A stretch of DNA of 64,000 nucleotides from Eutypa lata (Eukaryota > Ascomycota > Sordariomycetes > Xylariales > Diatrypaceae). The notes beneath the pieces were generated by a model. It saw only the letters and a list, made by a program, of their open reading frames with translations, did not search any database and was not told the DNA's origin. Shown piece by piece: positions 22,665-34,015 of the stretch. The number at the start of each line of letters is the position of its first letter. Within the stretch, counting starts at the first letter, position 1. The position numbers and the translations under genes were made by a program. The stretch spans positions 2,604,001-2,668,000 of the forward strand of contig JAKULF010000003.1 of assembly GCA_022661535.1 (NCBI GenBank), written 5' to 3'.

Positions 22665-23397
22665 CGCTACCTGTACCGGGAATTATTGATCTTATCCAAT
22701 CTTATTTATGGTGTATATCTAAGACTATACGCAAGAGAGGAAAGCGATTGGACTAGAGTTCGCTCATGATGTGCTAGCAAGATTGCTCAGTTCAAGTATG
22801 GGAATTGTCTGTCTGGGCTGATTGAATATCTCGGAACTCTCCTTAGTGCTGGCTATCATTTCCCCCTGACCCTAGAGCATTCTGTTCGGATCACTCGTGC
22901 CGAATCTTATAATTAGTGAAGTATTTTCAGAATATTAGCGATTTAGAACACCCATTGACTAGGGTAGTGATAGTTTGCGGTACGGTCAGCCTTATTCGGT
23001 GCAACTGACAGCGGATCTTGAGGTCACGACCTGCCGCTAGTTTTGAAGCTGTTCATGACTTAGATCCAGGTATATGGTTAAGCGAGGGGATTTGGAGAAG
23101 TGGTGGGGAACCACGATGGCACCCCATATAATCCCCAGCATTTCAACTGGCCGATTCCATTGGTACCCCACGGGGGTGACCGGGTTTAAGACTTAGAGGG
23201 TCCTGTCAGTTCTCCAACTATCTATATGGTGGATTCTTCGCTGAGGACTTGGAAATTAGCGATTCGGGATCATATAACCCGATAGACTAAGTCTTCTCGA
23301 AAATATATAAGAGTAACATGATGCCGGTTGCGATAGAAATAGGGAGAGGACCAGAGTGGTTCGGGCAGAGTTGATACCATCGGTCCCCAGGTGTACT
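22665..23397 (+). promoter_or_regulatory. Upstream region of the glycosidase gene with TATA box
   Basis: A TATATAA box at 23304-23310 lies about 90 bases before the ATG at 23398, a typical distance for a fungal core promoter. The rest of the 730-base region shows no gene. Confidence 0.5.
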
Positions 23398-26082
23398 ATG
23401 GCACGCATTTCACTGTTGTTGCTGCTACCAGCATTGGTCGCAGCGAATATTGATCGGTGAGCAGTTTCCTTCAGCAGGGTTCATCTGACCGGAAGCTCAC
23501 TATAAAGTAGACATGCTATCGTCTCACAATTTAATGTCGTCCGTTCTAGTCTCCTGGAGATAGTGGGTAACGAGACGACACCGCTTCAAGTCGGTAATGG
23601 CGATTTTGCCTTCAATGTGGACAACACCGGCATGCAGACTCTCATACCATTCAATACGCTGTCAAGCTGGGGTTGGCACAACGATTCGTTACCAACGAAT
23701 GGGTGCGCACTGAACTCTTCCCTGGCACTGCTCGTCGGCTGCGCGTAACTAACCCGGTTGGTTTGCAGTGAACAGTTGAGCGACTATCACGGTGTGTCCG
23801 TGGAGACACATGGCCGAAACATCTCCTACGACCTTGAGGACCCGGACCTGCCGGAGATTTCGAAGTGGCTCACAGCTAACCCCAACCGTATCAACCTAGG
23901 CCGCATCGGCCTTCGATACAAGGGAGAGACAGTACCAAGAGCGGTCATCACGGAGCCATACCAGGAACAAGATATCTGGAATGGTGTTATAACCTCGACC
24001 TTCAAGGTCGACGGAGTAGGCGTCAAGGTGGTCACGCAAGGCGACTTTGATTCCGACGCCGTGACGTTTCAGATCGAGTCGGAGCTAGTCTCTTCCGGAG
24101 ATCTAGAAGTCGAGCTCGACTTCCCCTACCCGCCCAAGCACAACGTTACCTCGTCTTCCGACTTCGAGATCTTTATGGGCTCGTACGACTTCCCGCTGAA
24201 CCACAGCAGCTCCCTCGTGGCCGAGCCAGGCGGGCTGCGGCGCGGTGTCGCCCATATTTACCACGAGATGCAGGAGACGATGTACTACGTTAACCTCCGC
24301 TGGCCGTGCGGATCACCTCTATCCCTGAAGCGGGCCGAGCCCGAGGGCTCATCCAAAATGACGGCGCACCAGTACACGATTTCCGCGCCGGAATCGCACC
24401 ACTACGGTCGGCAGTCGAAGATGTCCTTTACCGCTCATTTCTCGCCCGATCAGGAAGTGCCCGCTTTGCCATCGACCATCGGCGAACGTAATAGTGCCGG
24501 TTGGAACCAGTACTGGAATGAGGGCGGCTTTGTTGACCTGACAGAATCGTCCAACCCCAACGCGACAGAACTCCAACGCCGTATTATTTTGACTCAGTAC
24601 CACATGCGAGTGAACAGCGCAGCGACCGGTCAAATCCCCCAGGAGAGCGGTCTCGTCTACAACGGGTGGTGGGGAAAGTTCCACCTAGAAATGGTCGTCT
24701 GGCATTGCGCCCACTGGTCAACCTGGGGTCGGCAGAAGTATTTCGACAATATATTCCCGGCGATCTACGAGACGTTGTTGCCCACGTCACAGGCTCGGAC
24801 TGAGAAGATGGGTTGGGCGGGCGCGAGGTGCGTATAATGACTTCCTGATATCTATCTACCTACAGCTGCGCCTCCCTCCTGTCAAATATATTATCATCTC
24901 GCTGTTTCAGTAACTATCTGCTAACTGACCCGTATGTACGACAAGATGGCCAAAGATGACGGAGCTTGGCACCGGGGGGATCGCGCCGGGCGAGACACGC
25001 GCGTACCTGATGTGGCAGCAACCCCACCCGATGTACCTAGCCAAGCTGGCCTACCAGGCGGCGCCGACCCCCGAGACGCTCGCGCGCTGGGACCGCGTGC
25101 TGACGGCGACGGCGGACTACATGGCGGATTTCCCCTGGTGGAACGAGACGACGGGCCAGTACGACCTGGGGCCTCCCTCCAAGGGCGTGACGGAGAACTC
25201 GGACCCGCTGCACACGCGCAACCTCGCCTACGAGATCGCGTACTGGCGGTGGGGCCTCGACGCTGCGTGCGACTTCAAGCGCCTGCTCGGCCGGCCCGTC
25301 CCCGCGAAGTGGGCCGCCGTTGCCGCTGACCTCGCGCCCCCGCCCCAACTTGACGGCATGTATATCCCCTGGGAGGGGCTGAACAGCTCATGGTGGGACG
25401 ACGAGAGCCTTAAGAAGGATCCGCGGAGCGTAGTAATGCTGCAGGGCATTCTCCCCGGCAGCCCAGCGGTAAGTAGCCCCCTCTATACCCTCATCACACT
25501 CTCGTCCCCTATTTCCCGTCACCCTTGGTACGAATTCCGCTTGGCTATCTCATATTCTCTATTTAGTCGTACTTTGTGATGCGTTGGTGGTCCAGCGTTT
25601 GCCTTTTAACAAGACAATACGAAGTATCATGGGAATAAGACTGACCGTTCCTCGCTGCTGTAGGTTGATCCAGAGGTTGGGTTCAAGACATCCGAGAAGG
25701 TCTGGGATGTTTGGACGGATGCCAACTTGCGGGGATGGGGGCGACCCGTGCTGGCCATCAACTCGGCGCGGATTGGCAACCCCGAACGTGCAATTTACCA
25801 TCTGACCAACTTCGGCTACTGGAAGTTCGACGATGCCGGATTTGCGCACAGGTCCGGTCCCAGTAAGTCTTCGGGCCGGAATACCCTCAATTGAACAGAC
25901 CCCACTGACTGGATGGATAAATAGGCCCGTCACCGCCGCCTTACTTCCCAGGGGCGGCTAGTTTCCTCTACGCGGTTGGTTATATGGCGGCTGGCTGGGA
26001 GGGTTCTGTTGGCGATTCACCAGGATTTCCGAAAGACGGGACATGGGTAGTGAAGCACGAGGGGTTGCTTAAAGCACTTTGA
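23398..26082 (+). CDS. Secreted six-hairpin glycosidase-like protein
   Basis: Six exons (23398-23456, 23550-23702, 23769-24827, 24946-25468, 25664-25862, 25925-26082) give 716 residues. A signal peptide (MARISLLLLLPALVAANIDR) targets secretion, and many N-x-S/T sites suggest N-glycosylation. The N-terminal domain has QVGNGDFAF (33-41) and GWHNDSLPT. The second half has the alpha/alpha barrel segments NGWWGKFHLEMVVWHCAHW and WQQPHPMY (447-454), then FGYWKFDDAGF near the end. These belong to fungal six-hairpin glycosidase proteins related in fold to GH65/GH95-type enzymes. The likely role is cleavage of extracellular oligo- or polysaccharide; the substrate and catalytic acids are not established. 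Every join keeps phase and restores conserved sequence, for example GARWPKMTE across intron 4. The gene converges on the Dcc1-like gene. Confidence 0.88.
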
Positions 26083-26465
26083 GATGCATTTCACTGATGT
26101 TATCTACGTAAAAAACATGACTAATGTTAATCATCTCGTAATTCGTCTCGTTTCAAATAGCCTCCCAGAGAAAGCAGGGTGTTTTTAGGCCAGCTTCGAA
26201 CCGAGCCTCAAATCGATCGAATAGCAAAATTCCATTGCTAAACTGCCAATTACATAGATTACGGTTGCCCGGTTGACTACCTAGTTCAGCTTTAGAAGTG
26301 TTAGGCTCGATTTCGCATGCAATCTTAGCCTAAACAAAGACTAAACTAGCCGCCTAGGTCAATTCTCAGCTATGTGCTAGCGTGCTAGTGTGTATTTGTA
26401 TCCCATAAAGCCAATCGTTCGAAGAACTCAGAGATAGCGGTGTGACGATAGGTAGCCATCAATGC
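26083..26465. other. Convergent intergenic region
   Basis: This 383-base space lies between the ends of two converging genes. Nothing beyond 3' untranslated sequence is visible. Confidence 0.5.
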
Positions 26466-26923
26466 TCATCTTCCCCGGGCAAACTTCTCATGCCACTTGC
26501 CTCTTGCCACTGGGGCAGGTGCCGAGCTAGATTCAGGCATAAGCTCTATGGTGTCGTGTATTGTGGCAACAGTCTTCAACCCCGTCTCCGGTATCTCCGT
26601 GCTAGAAGCTTGGGTTATGGAAGGTTTAAGTAGTATTAAGGCATTGGACGTATTCTTCTGTCGGAGCCCCCATGATTGGGAGCCAGTCTTGAGTATGGCT
26701 GAATTTGTTGAAGACTCGAGGGTCAATCTATAAACAAGAACGATGAGGGTCTGACGAAATGAAAGGGGATATATATTATCTCACACCGATATGGGAAAAC
26801 TTACATAGGAGGTCTATCAGATTCCAAAAGAGCAAGCAATTCCGGTGGCAGCTCCAACAATTTATAGCCTTTCCCATCCGGGGCATGCACCAATGGAATG
26901 CCGGTGTCTTTTTGGCTAGACAT
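26466..26923 (-). CDS. DCC1: Dcc1-like sister chromatid cohesion protein, short form
   Basis: Two minus-strand exons (26923-26805 and 26727-26466) encode 126 residues. The segment GYKLLELPPELLALLES (about 19-35), followed by LTLESS and LRQKNTSNALILL, matches the N-terminal domain of Dcc1. Dcc1 is a subunit of the Ctf18 replication factor C complex, which loads PCNA in the nucleus and supports cohesion. Yeast Dcc1 is about 380 residues; here the frame stops after a basic tail (GKWHEKFARGR), so only the N-terminal part is encoded. Downstream sequence shows no further Dcc1-like exon. I believe such short forms occur in related fungi, so this may be normal rather than broken, but I could not check. 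The phase-2 join and splice signals (GTAAGT, TTATAG) are good. Confidence 0.72.
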
Positions 26924-27996
26924 GGTGCAGTATGTGTTGTCGTCCTGTCCCATCCAATTTATTAATCAATGGGGGGGAAAGATGGAAAATTTAGCAAGGT
27001 ACCGAGACCGGGCTTAGGATATATGATATGATGTATGATATGATATATTAGGTACTTACCTATTTTATCAATGTTTATTTATTGCTGGCAAATGAATGGA
27101 CGGTTCGCTTAACACGTGGTTATGCAAGGTTGAGAAACGCGCCTCCGGTGATTGTACGTGCCTGATCGCCTGTAACCCGGTTCCGTATGTTATTGAATTA
27201 TCCGGACCCGGAACCCCTCCAGCAACCAAAAGATTCAGTGCGTCGGGTTATTCTCATCTCCCATTCTTTGATGCTACCCGATCTTAGATAGGTGGTCATT
27301 ATTATGGGTCTACTAATGCTAGCAGGTTAGGTCAGTGGTTAGGTACTGTAAACCCACCGCCCACTCAGGTTAGTTAGCCGACCAGCCAACTATTTTTGTA
27401 CCAGCCAAAAGATACCAAAAATCACAGAGTGATAGATATGTACTTTCTACCATAACCTAATCACCGCTGCATCATCATCGTTCCTAATTTCTGGAATTTG
27501 TTTGGCCTCATTTCTTTTTTCTTGTCTTCGTTGTTTTCATTCCTCTGCAGTTTTTATTGCAGTGCTATTGGAATTTTCTCTGTGCGTATCGGATGCAAAT
27601 AATTGTTTTGTGTACATACGGAATAGGTATTTGTGCTAGGATATTTCGTTTCACTAAAAAAAAGAAAGTAAACAAGCAAGCACCGCTACAGCATACATAC
27701 AGATATAGCTTGGCCCCCTCGTTCACGACGCGCTTGTTTATCCTGCTGCTAGTATCTACGTCAGGAGGGGTACTCAACATCTAAGCGGAGCGGTGGTGTT
27801 TATACTATTCAAAATTCCTATAATCACTTGCCAGGTATCCAATATCATTCAACATAGGCGGCGCTTGGTCCGGTTAGACTACGATCAACATAATTCTCGA
27901 CGTTGTGTGGTTCGGATTTGGATTCCATTCCACCGATTTTACTTCCACCCGAAATACTTCGGAAGTGCACCATGAGAAGGACCTGTTGAAGCGACC
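26924..27996. other. Divergent intergenic region before the Rho-GEF gene
   Basis: This region holds the promoters of the Dcc1-like and Rho-GEF genes. A TGATA-type tandem repeat (ATATGATATGATG) lies at 27019-27048 and a T-rich stretch at 27505-27540. No gene is visible. Confidence 0.5.
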
Positions 27997-30900
27997 ATGG
28001 TTCGCGTCACCGAGGAGCTGGCCTTGTCGCCAGACCATGTCACTCTTTACCAAGCCACCGACCCCCTCGTGGGCCATCTGCCTGTGCTGATCTTCTACGG
28101 ACATTCTACTACAGCCAACTACACCTTTAACAGCTCCCGAGTTCAAGTGCACATATACACCCCTACTGGTTTTCAGTCTTTCCCACGTCTGACCATATCC
28201 CCTAATTCGCCCTTCTATAATGTCGTCAACTACTTGCCCCGCGAGTTTCAGGGCGACGAGGTCTACCGGGCATTGGCTTTTGGAGTCTTCAAATATTTCT
28301 CTGAATTGCCTGATGCTGCTAAGACCGTAATAAAGCAGCAGTATCCTACCACGCGCGGCCGTCGACCGGGCTCTTTACCTACTCTCTTCTCCGAACAGCA
28401 TGCTGCCGACATCGCTAAGTCCATGGTCAGGTCGGAAAATACCGCCGACGTCATCCAAAAGATTCACGCCGCTTTGCAGACCCAGCATATCAACAATGTT
28501 GACATCGACCTAGTTCTCCCTCCCGGCTCCATTGTGCCGTTGGAGGCTACCGATTTCGAAGACCTGCCAGAAGATGAAGAGGATATCATGGACCCTACGT
28601 TGCGACAGTACGGCAATTACACCCCCTTAATCAAGTTGTTCGGCGAGCCAATATTTCTACCCACTTCGAAGTTACGACGGGCCCCTTCAAAACCGAGCGC
28701 TCTAAACAGAACCAGGTCTTTCTCTAAAGAGCAGAAGCTCGAATTGCGACACAAGATGGCAGAGCTGGTGGACACGGAGGAACGTTACGTGCTCAAGCTG
28801 AAAGAGCTGGTGAAGAGCATCGCTCCGGAATACAGGCAGAAGGCGAAGGACAAAAAGCCGGATAGCTTTAGCCCATCGGAAGAGGAGGTTGAAAAGCTAT
28901 TCCCCCGGTCTTCTGAGAAGATATTTGAGGTCAACTCGGCATTCATGGAGGAACTTCTCAACGTCATGGGTGATACTGAGGGATCTGCCTCGAAGGATAT
29001 GGACGCCGGTACGGCCTCCTCGAGAATAGGGGTCTCGGGAGGCACATCTGGTAGGACTAAAGATGCGAGCGGGGCGATGGCAATGGCAAAAGTGATGCTA
29101 GAATGGTTTCCTAAATTTACCGACTGCTATCAGGATTACATACGCGCCAGTCAAAACTTCCCCCAGCTGATCACCTCGTTCATAGGTCAGCAGTCGAGCT
29201 TTTCGCAGCGAGTTGCTACCACCGGAGAACAACATCTCCGGTCTATCGTCATTGAGCCTGTGCAGAGACTACCGCGTTACAGCTTAGTCATCGACCAGAT
29301 CGTTGGCTGTCTACCCATCACACACCCAGCTCTCCAGCCTATGCTGAAGGCTAGGGATATTATCGCCAACATATGTTCCATGGATGATCCTCTTTCAGAA
29401 AAACCTCATGTCAGCTCACGCCTACGAAACATGATAGAGAGCTGGCCTGTTGATTTCCACCCGCAAGGTCGGTTGATAGTTGCGACTGATTTTTGTGAGG
29501 TCCCAGCCCCCTACCAGATTAGTAGAACAGCTGAAGGGGACTCGAATGAATCTGCAGGCATCTTCTTGCTCTTCTCTGATTGCATCATCATCGTTAAGAA
29601 GGTGTACGGGGCTGGTATTACATCTCGTGAGCTACTTCGCGAGCTCGATAAACCGTCACCAGCGGGTTTATTGGCTTCCATGACAAATGCAGCTGGAGGT
29701 CCTGGGTCTTATGAACTAGCTTTTGCTGGTTGGCACGATCTCGCTGATATCCGCTTCACTGAATCCTCCGATGGCCATGCCATCTGGATGACTTCTGCGA
29801 AAGAAATGAAGGGCGCCCATGCAGGACCATTTGTTACGAGCACTGCTGTCACTTCGCGCTACTTCATACTTCAGGAACTGTATGAAGGGAAAGCTGCAAA
29901 ATGGAGCGAGGACGTGGTCAAGGCAAGAGTGGAAGGTAGATACTCCGAGGCGGAACGTGAAGATCCCTGTTGGACGCTTCGATCAGTGCGGATGCCCGAT
30001 ACCGGGTTAGGCTTATATGCCGCCGTATTCCAAGAGGGGCTTGATCAGCTAATAGACGGTCGCAAAGAGCCCGCGCCTATCCGTATTGTGGTTGATCATG
30101 AGAAGGGCACTAAGGGGGCTCCGGTGGGCCATTATGGTGTCGAGATATGTTCCGATATCAAGACACTAGTAGATATGAAAAGAGTCGTGGTCGTCACTAT
30201 CGGGCTACATGGGAAGAAGACAACTGATGAGATAGCCTTGGATGATTTTTTGCCAACTCTTGCTAGGAGAAGTAAGTGTTGTGATGACTCAGATAAATTT
30301 GCAAACCGGCTAACCATGCTCAATAGTTATCCAACTACTCAATACCCAGTACAATGTCTCAAATCCATTAATCACTACGGCTTTAGTTTCGTTCCACACC
30401 AAGGTCCTTCGAAGCTTCAGTGTCTCCAACAGGACGGAAAAGACGAGGTCGTTCCTAGCTACTTCGCCAGTCAAATACCTCTCGAGCTTCCTGAGCGGGG
30501 GTAGTGTCTCCGACCTTTCGGCGCTCACGAAACACAATCGGACTCCTTCTGATGACCCCACGGCCCCGCCTCCAAATCTTAGCCGCAATAATAGCATGCG
30601 GGAGAGCATGCGAGAGAACAGTATGCGGGAGAACAGCATGCGGGAGAACAGCGTGCGGGAGACAAACTCACTGTATAGCAATTCAACAAGAAGTAGAGAT
30701 GGGATTCGAATGGGTGTCGAAGATGAACGCCCAGAAAACCCTCTAGTTCGACTCGAACAAACTTTTACGGGCTACGTGGCTAGTCTCCAGGCGCGGAAAG
30801 GAAACATCATTGGTCGGGCAATTCTCAATAGAGGCAATGTTGATGAACTCTCAGTTAATGATCTCTATAACAAGCTCATCGAAAACCCCTTTGAGATAGA

Positions 30901-32827
30901 GAGCTCTTATGATGTGACCGCCGATGTGGTTTTCACAGCGTTCGAGAAGTTTGTTCGTATCGCCTGGCGCGAGCAGATGGGTCCCATCATGACCATCAAA
31001 GCCCTCGACGCACTTCAAGAGAGGGCCGCCAAGCGATTGCCAGGTGATTTTGCGGACTTTGTTACCTTTTTGTTCGCAGATATGGCTCCGCAGAACCGAA
31101 GGGCATTCACTGCGCTTATTAAGCTGTTAGCAGACTTGCTTGATGGCTGTGGGAATGACAGTGATAGAGGAGCCCTCACAGCTTCTTTTACCGAGCTTCT
31201 TGTCGATGACGGCTCCGCTCATAGCTATATAAATCTTCTAGATAAGCTTGTTGAGGACTGCGATCGTATATTTGACGATGGGCAGAGCAGCTTCAGCACT
31301 AGTGTCGGTCAGGCCAGCTCCGCTTTTGAGTCAATGAACTCGACTATTCGTAGTGGAAAGTCGCACACTGGATCATTAACCTCAAACACATCATCTTTGC
31401 GGAGAAAACTCGGATTCGATAACCTGTTGCGCCAAAATAGCAAAACAAATGATGCGGACCCTCGGTCGTCGGTGTGGAAGACCTTGAGCAAGCAAGGGAG
31501 ACATCCCGTGTTTGGTGAGCCCTCGATGGGTAGGTCGAAGTCGATTGACGCAGGAATCAGCAAATTTAGACGTCCTGGTTCGCGGGATAGGCCACCCATC
31601 GCCGGAGCTTTTGAGGATTCCGGATCGCGCCCTACTAGTTCGCAGAGGCTCGAAACGATCGGGGAACCTGAGACGGAAGAGGTGGCTGTCCCTAAATCCC
31701 CAAGGAGGAAGCGTCGCAGCTCACTGTCCGATCTCAAGAACTTGGTGGAAGCGATAACTCTTGATGACGATGACGACGATCCACCCCAGCTACAGCCAGC
31801 ACCTGAGTTCCAGCCAGCAGCTCAGCTACAACCAGCAGTGCAGCTACAGCCTCTTTCTCGCATGAGGGAAACTTCACAAAAGTTCAATTCTGGGCCTCGA
31901 GTCCCATCGCCGTCCAAGATTCCAATTAGCCCGAATTCGGGCAGCGTCCGATCTCCGCGCATCAAAGACACTACAGAGGATCCCTTCAAAGCAGTGGTCC
32001 TGACGGATGCTAACACCAACCCGCGTAGGGGCCATTCCAAAACGCTTTCATCCTCGCATATTCCCACTCTGAAGTCAAGCCGTAGTGTTGGCGCCGAGGG
32101 TCTTGAATCTCCTTTCCGACCTACGACAAGCCCTCACAAGTCGCCCAGTAGGTTGCGCTTACAGTCACCACAAAAGCTCCGTGAGCGTCTCCAGGTCGAG
32201 AAGAAAGCCGTCGAAGACGTGGACGCGACTCTACAGTCAGAGCTCTCGAAAATTGCGGCAGATATGGCCAAGGTGAACTCGAACCTGCCTCGCAGCCCGA
32301 CGGTGGACATCCGCAAGCTATCACTAAGCGTAGCAGCGCTCGAAGAGCGTCTGCCGTCGCTAGTCTCGCATCTCACCGACCGACAGGAGCTGCTAAGGCG
32401 TGACATGGACGCGACCCTCAAGGCAACCGAGGCTAAGGTCCGGGCTATTGACCAGCTATACAAGGAGAGCACGGCCGAGAACGAGCTGCTGTATGAGAAA
32501 TTCAATGGCGAGCTCGGCAAGATCGTCAAGGCGCTCAAGGGCAAGGGCCGCGAGGACAAGGAGGACCTCATGGCCCGCGTCCGTGACTCGAGCGAGGAGA
32601 CAGCCCGCGTCAAGAAAGAGAATGCCCGACTCCGCCGCGAGATGGTTAGCCTCCGGGCTTTGATCAGAGGCGCTGGCGGAAGCGCAAGTGGAAGTCCTGC
32701 TGGTAGCGGAAATTGGACGGGCATAGCAACCCCGCCGGCAACAATAGCAGGGACGGCTACAGCGACGCCAGCCGCGACGCCGGCTGGGGCCGGGGCTGAG
32801 GTGGCAGCTACTGGCGGCGAGACCTAG
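27997..32827 (+). CDS. Large Rho guanine-nucleotide exchange factor with RhoGAP-like segment
   Basis: Two exons (27997-30271 and 30327-32827) separated by a 55-base intron encode about 1591 residues. A DH domain spans about 247-465, with ELVDTEERYVLKLKEL (conserved region 1) and IEPVQRLPRYSLVID (conserved region 3); it should load GTP onto Rho-family GTPases. A PH-like region follows. After the intron a segment resembles the helical part of RhoGAP domains (LPGDFADFVTFLFADMAP, then NRRAFTALIKLLADLL), but I see no Arg-finger motif, so it may bind rather than activate GTPases. The rest is Ser/Pro-rich, probably phosphorylated and disordered, ending in a coiled coil (about 1420-1560) and an Ala/Thr/Gly tail. 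A run of MRENS repeats lies just after the DH-PH half. The likely role is polarity or septation signalling at the cell cortex. The DH call is firm. Confidence 0.88.
30593..30664 (+). repeat. 15-base tandem repeat encoding MRENS units
   Basis: About five units of the form AGCATGCGGGAGAAC, one of them shortened to 12 bases, encode repeated S-M-R-E-N. All changes keep the reading frame. The repeat lies in a disordered linker of the Rho-GEF protein and probably varies in copy number. Confidence 0.85.
31787..31855 (+). repeat. In-frame LQPA-type repeat
   Basis: Degenerate 24-base units encode QLQPA, EFQPA, QLQPA and QLQPL in the disordered region of the Rho-GEF protein. Confidence 0.65.
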
Positions 32828-34015
32828 AAGGCCGGAACCGCCAGCGCTGCCGCTGCCATTGATAACAAACCGCAACCACAGCTACTGCAGCTCCAGCAGA
32901 GGAAGAAGAAGAAGCAGGAGCCAGAACCGGACCAGAAAAAGGTGCAGCAGAAGAGGAAACAGTGGCATCAGTGGCAGGCTACCACCACCATGCGTTAGGA
33001 CGGCAAGAGGGCGTTCTCATCATCGGAGTTAGGGGGGCTGGCGTTACGGCTGGTTTGGCTTCTGTTTCGAGGTGCTAGGAGGGGGCTCGTCGGACAACAC
33101 CCGACGGCGGCGGCGACGGCGTTGCTGTTCTTGAGGGACACCCACGCACTGGATTGGTTGCATGTGTGGTTGGGTTAAGAGCTTGTAGGCTGTGTAGGCG
33201 GTATCATCATCATCATAATCATCACCAACGCTTTGTGGCTCCTTTTCGATAGATAGATAAGGGTCCTTTTTTATTTTGTTTCTAGACATGGATAGCCTGT
33301 TAGCTTAGTTGGTTGGTTTGTTGGCTTTTTATTTTATTTGTGTGTTTGCCTGCTGCCCTCTGGAAGGCGAGGCAAGACGAGGCAAGACGATACTTGCAAG
33401 CAAGACTGTGCAGTGCAGTGCAGGGGTAGGGCAAGGCAGGGCAAGGGCAAAGGAAGGGAAGGGAATGGCATGGCATGGCAGGACAGGCAGGGCATGACAT
33501 GATATGACATGACACGGCTGGGTATGTACGTATTACGTATGACTGTCTACGTATGTATGAGTGCATGAATGAACTGTTGGGATGAACGAATGAATCAATC
33601 AATTAATCAACTAATAATTGGCTATCCTTGTGTGTTTAAACGGTGATGTTTTTGCGCATGAGATTCTAAGATACATGTGTGGTAGGCTCTCGACAGCTTC
33701 TTTTTGTGGTATTCATGCCTACTTACATATGTACTGAGACGTTCGTCAAACTACCTACTTGAGAAGGTCTATAATATCCTTTTAAGGTAGTAATATGGGT
33801 TTGGGGATACATAGTAAGTACAAGTCATGTGTATTCTTTCATACCAGAGAGCTTCGGGTGTCTATCAAGAGGAGGGGAGATGGAAACAGGGGCAAAGACA
33901 GCCGGTACAACTTCCTTAAAAAAGAGAGAGAAGGCCTCGCTCCCCGCCATCACCCATGCATTCCTTCCTCTCCCATTAAGACATATCAACTAATACGGTA
34001 CCATAACGACACAGA
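32828..34015. other. Convergent intergenic region with minisatellite
   Basis: The first part is a GA/CAG-rich 3' untranslated region. A GGCAAGACGA / GGCATGGCAT / GACATGATAT minisatellite runs from 33368 to 33518. No gene is visible. Confidence 0.5.
33368..33518. repeat. Degenerate minisatellite (GGCAAG / GGCAT / GACAT units)
   Basis: The sequence passes from GGCAAGACGA through GGGCAAGG and GGCATGGCAT to GACATGATAT units, as if short 5-10 base units had been repeatedly duplicated and mutated. Confidence 0.75.
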
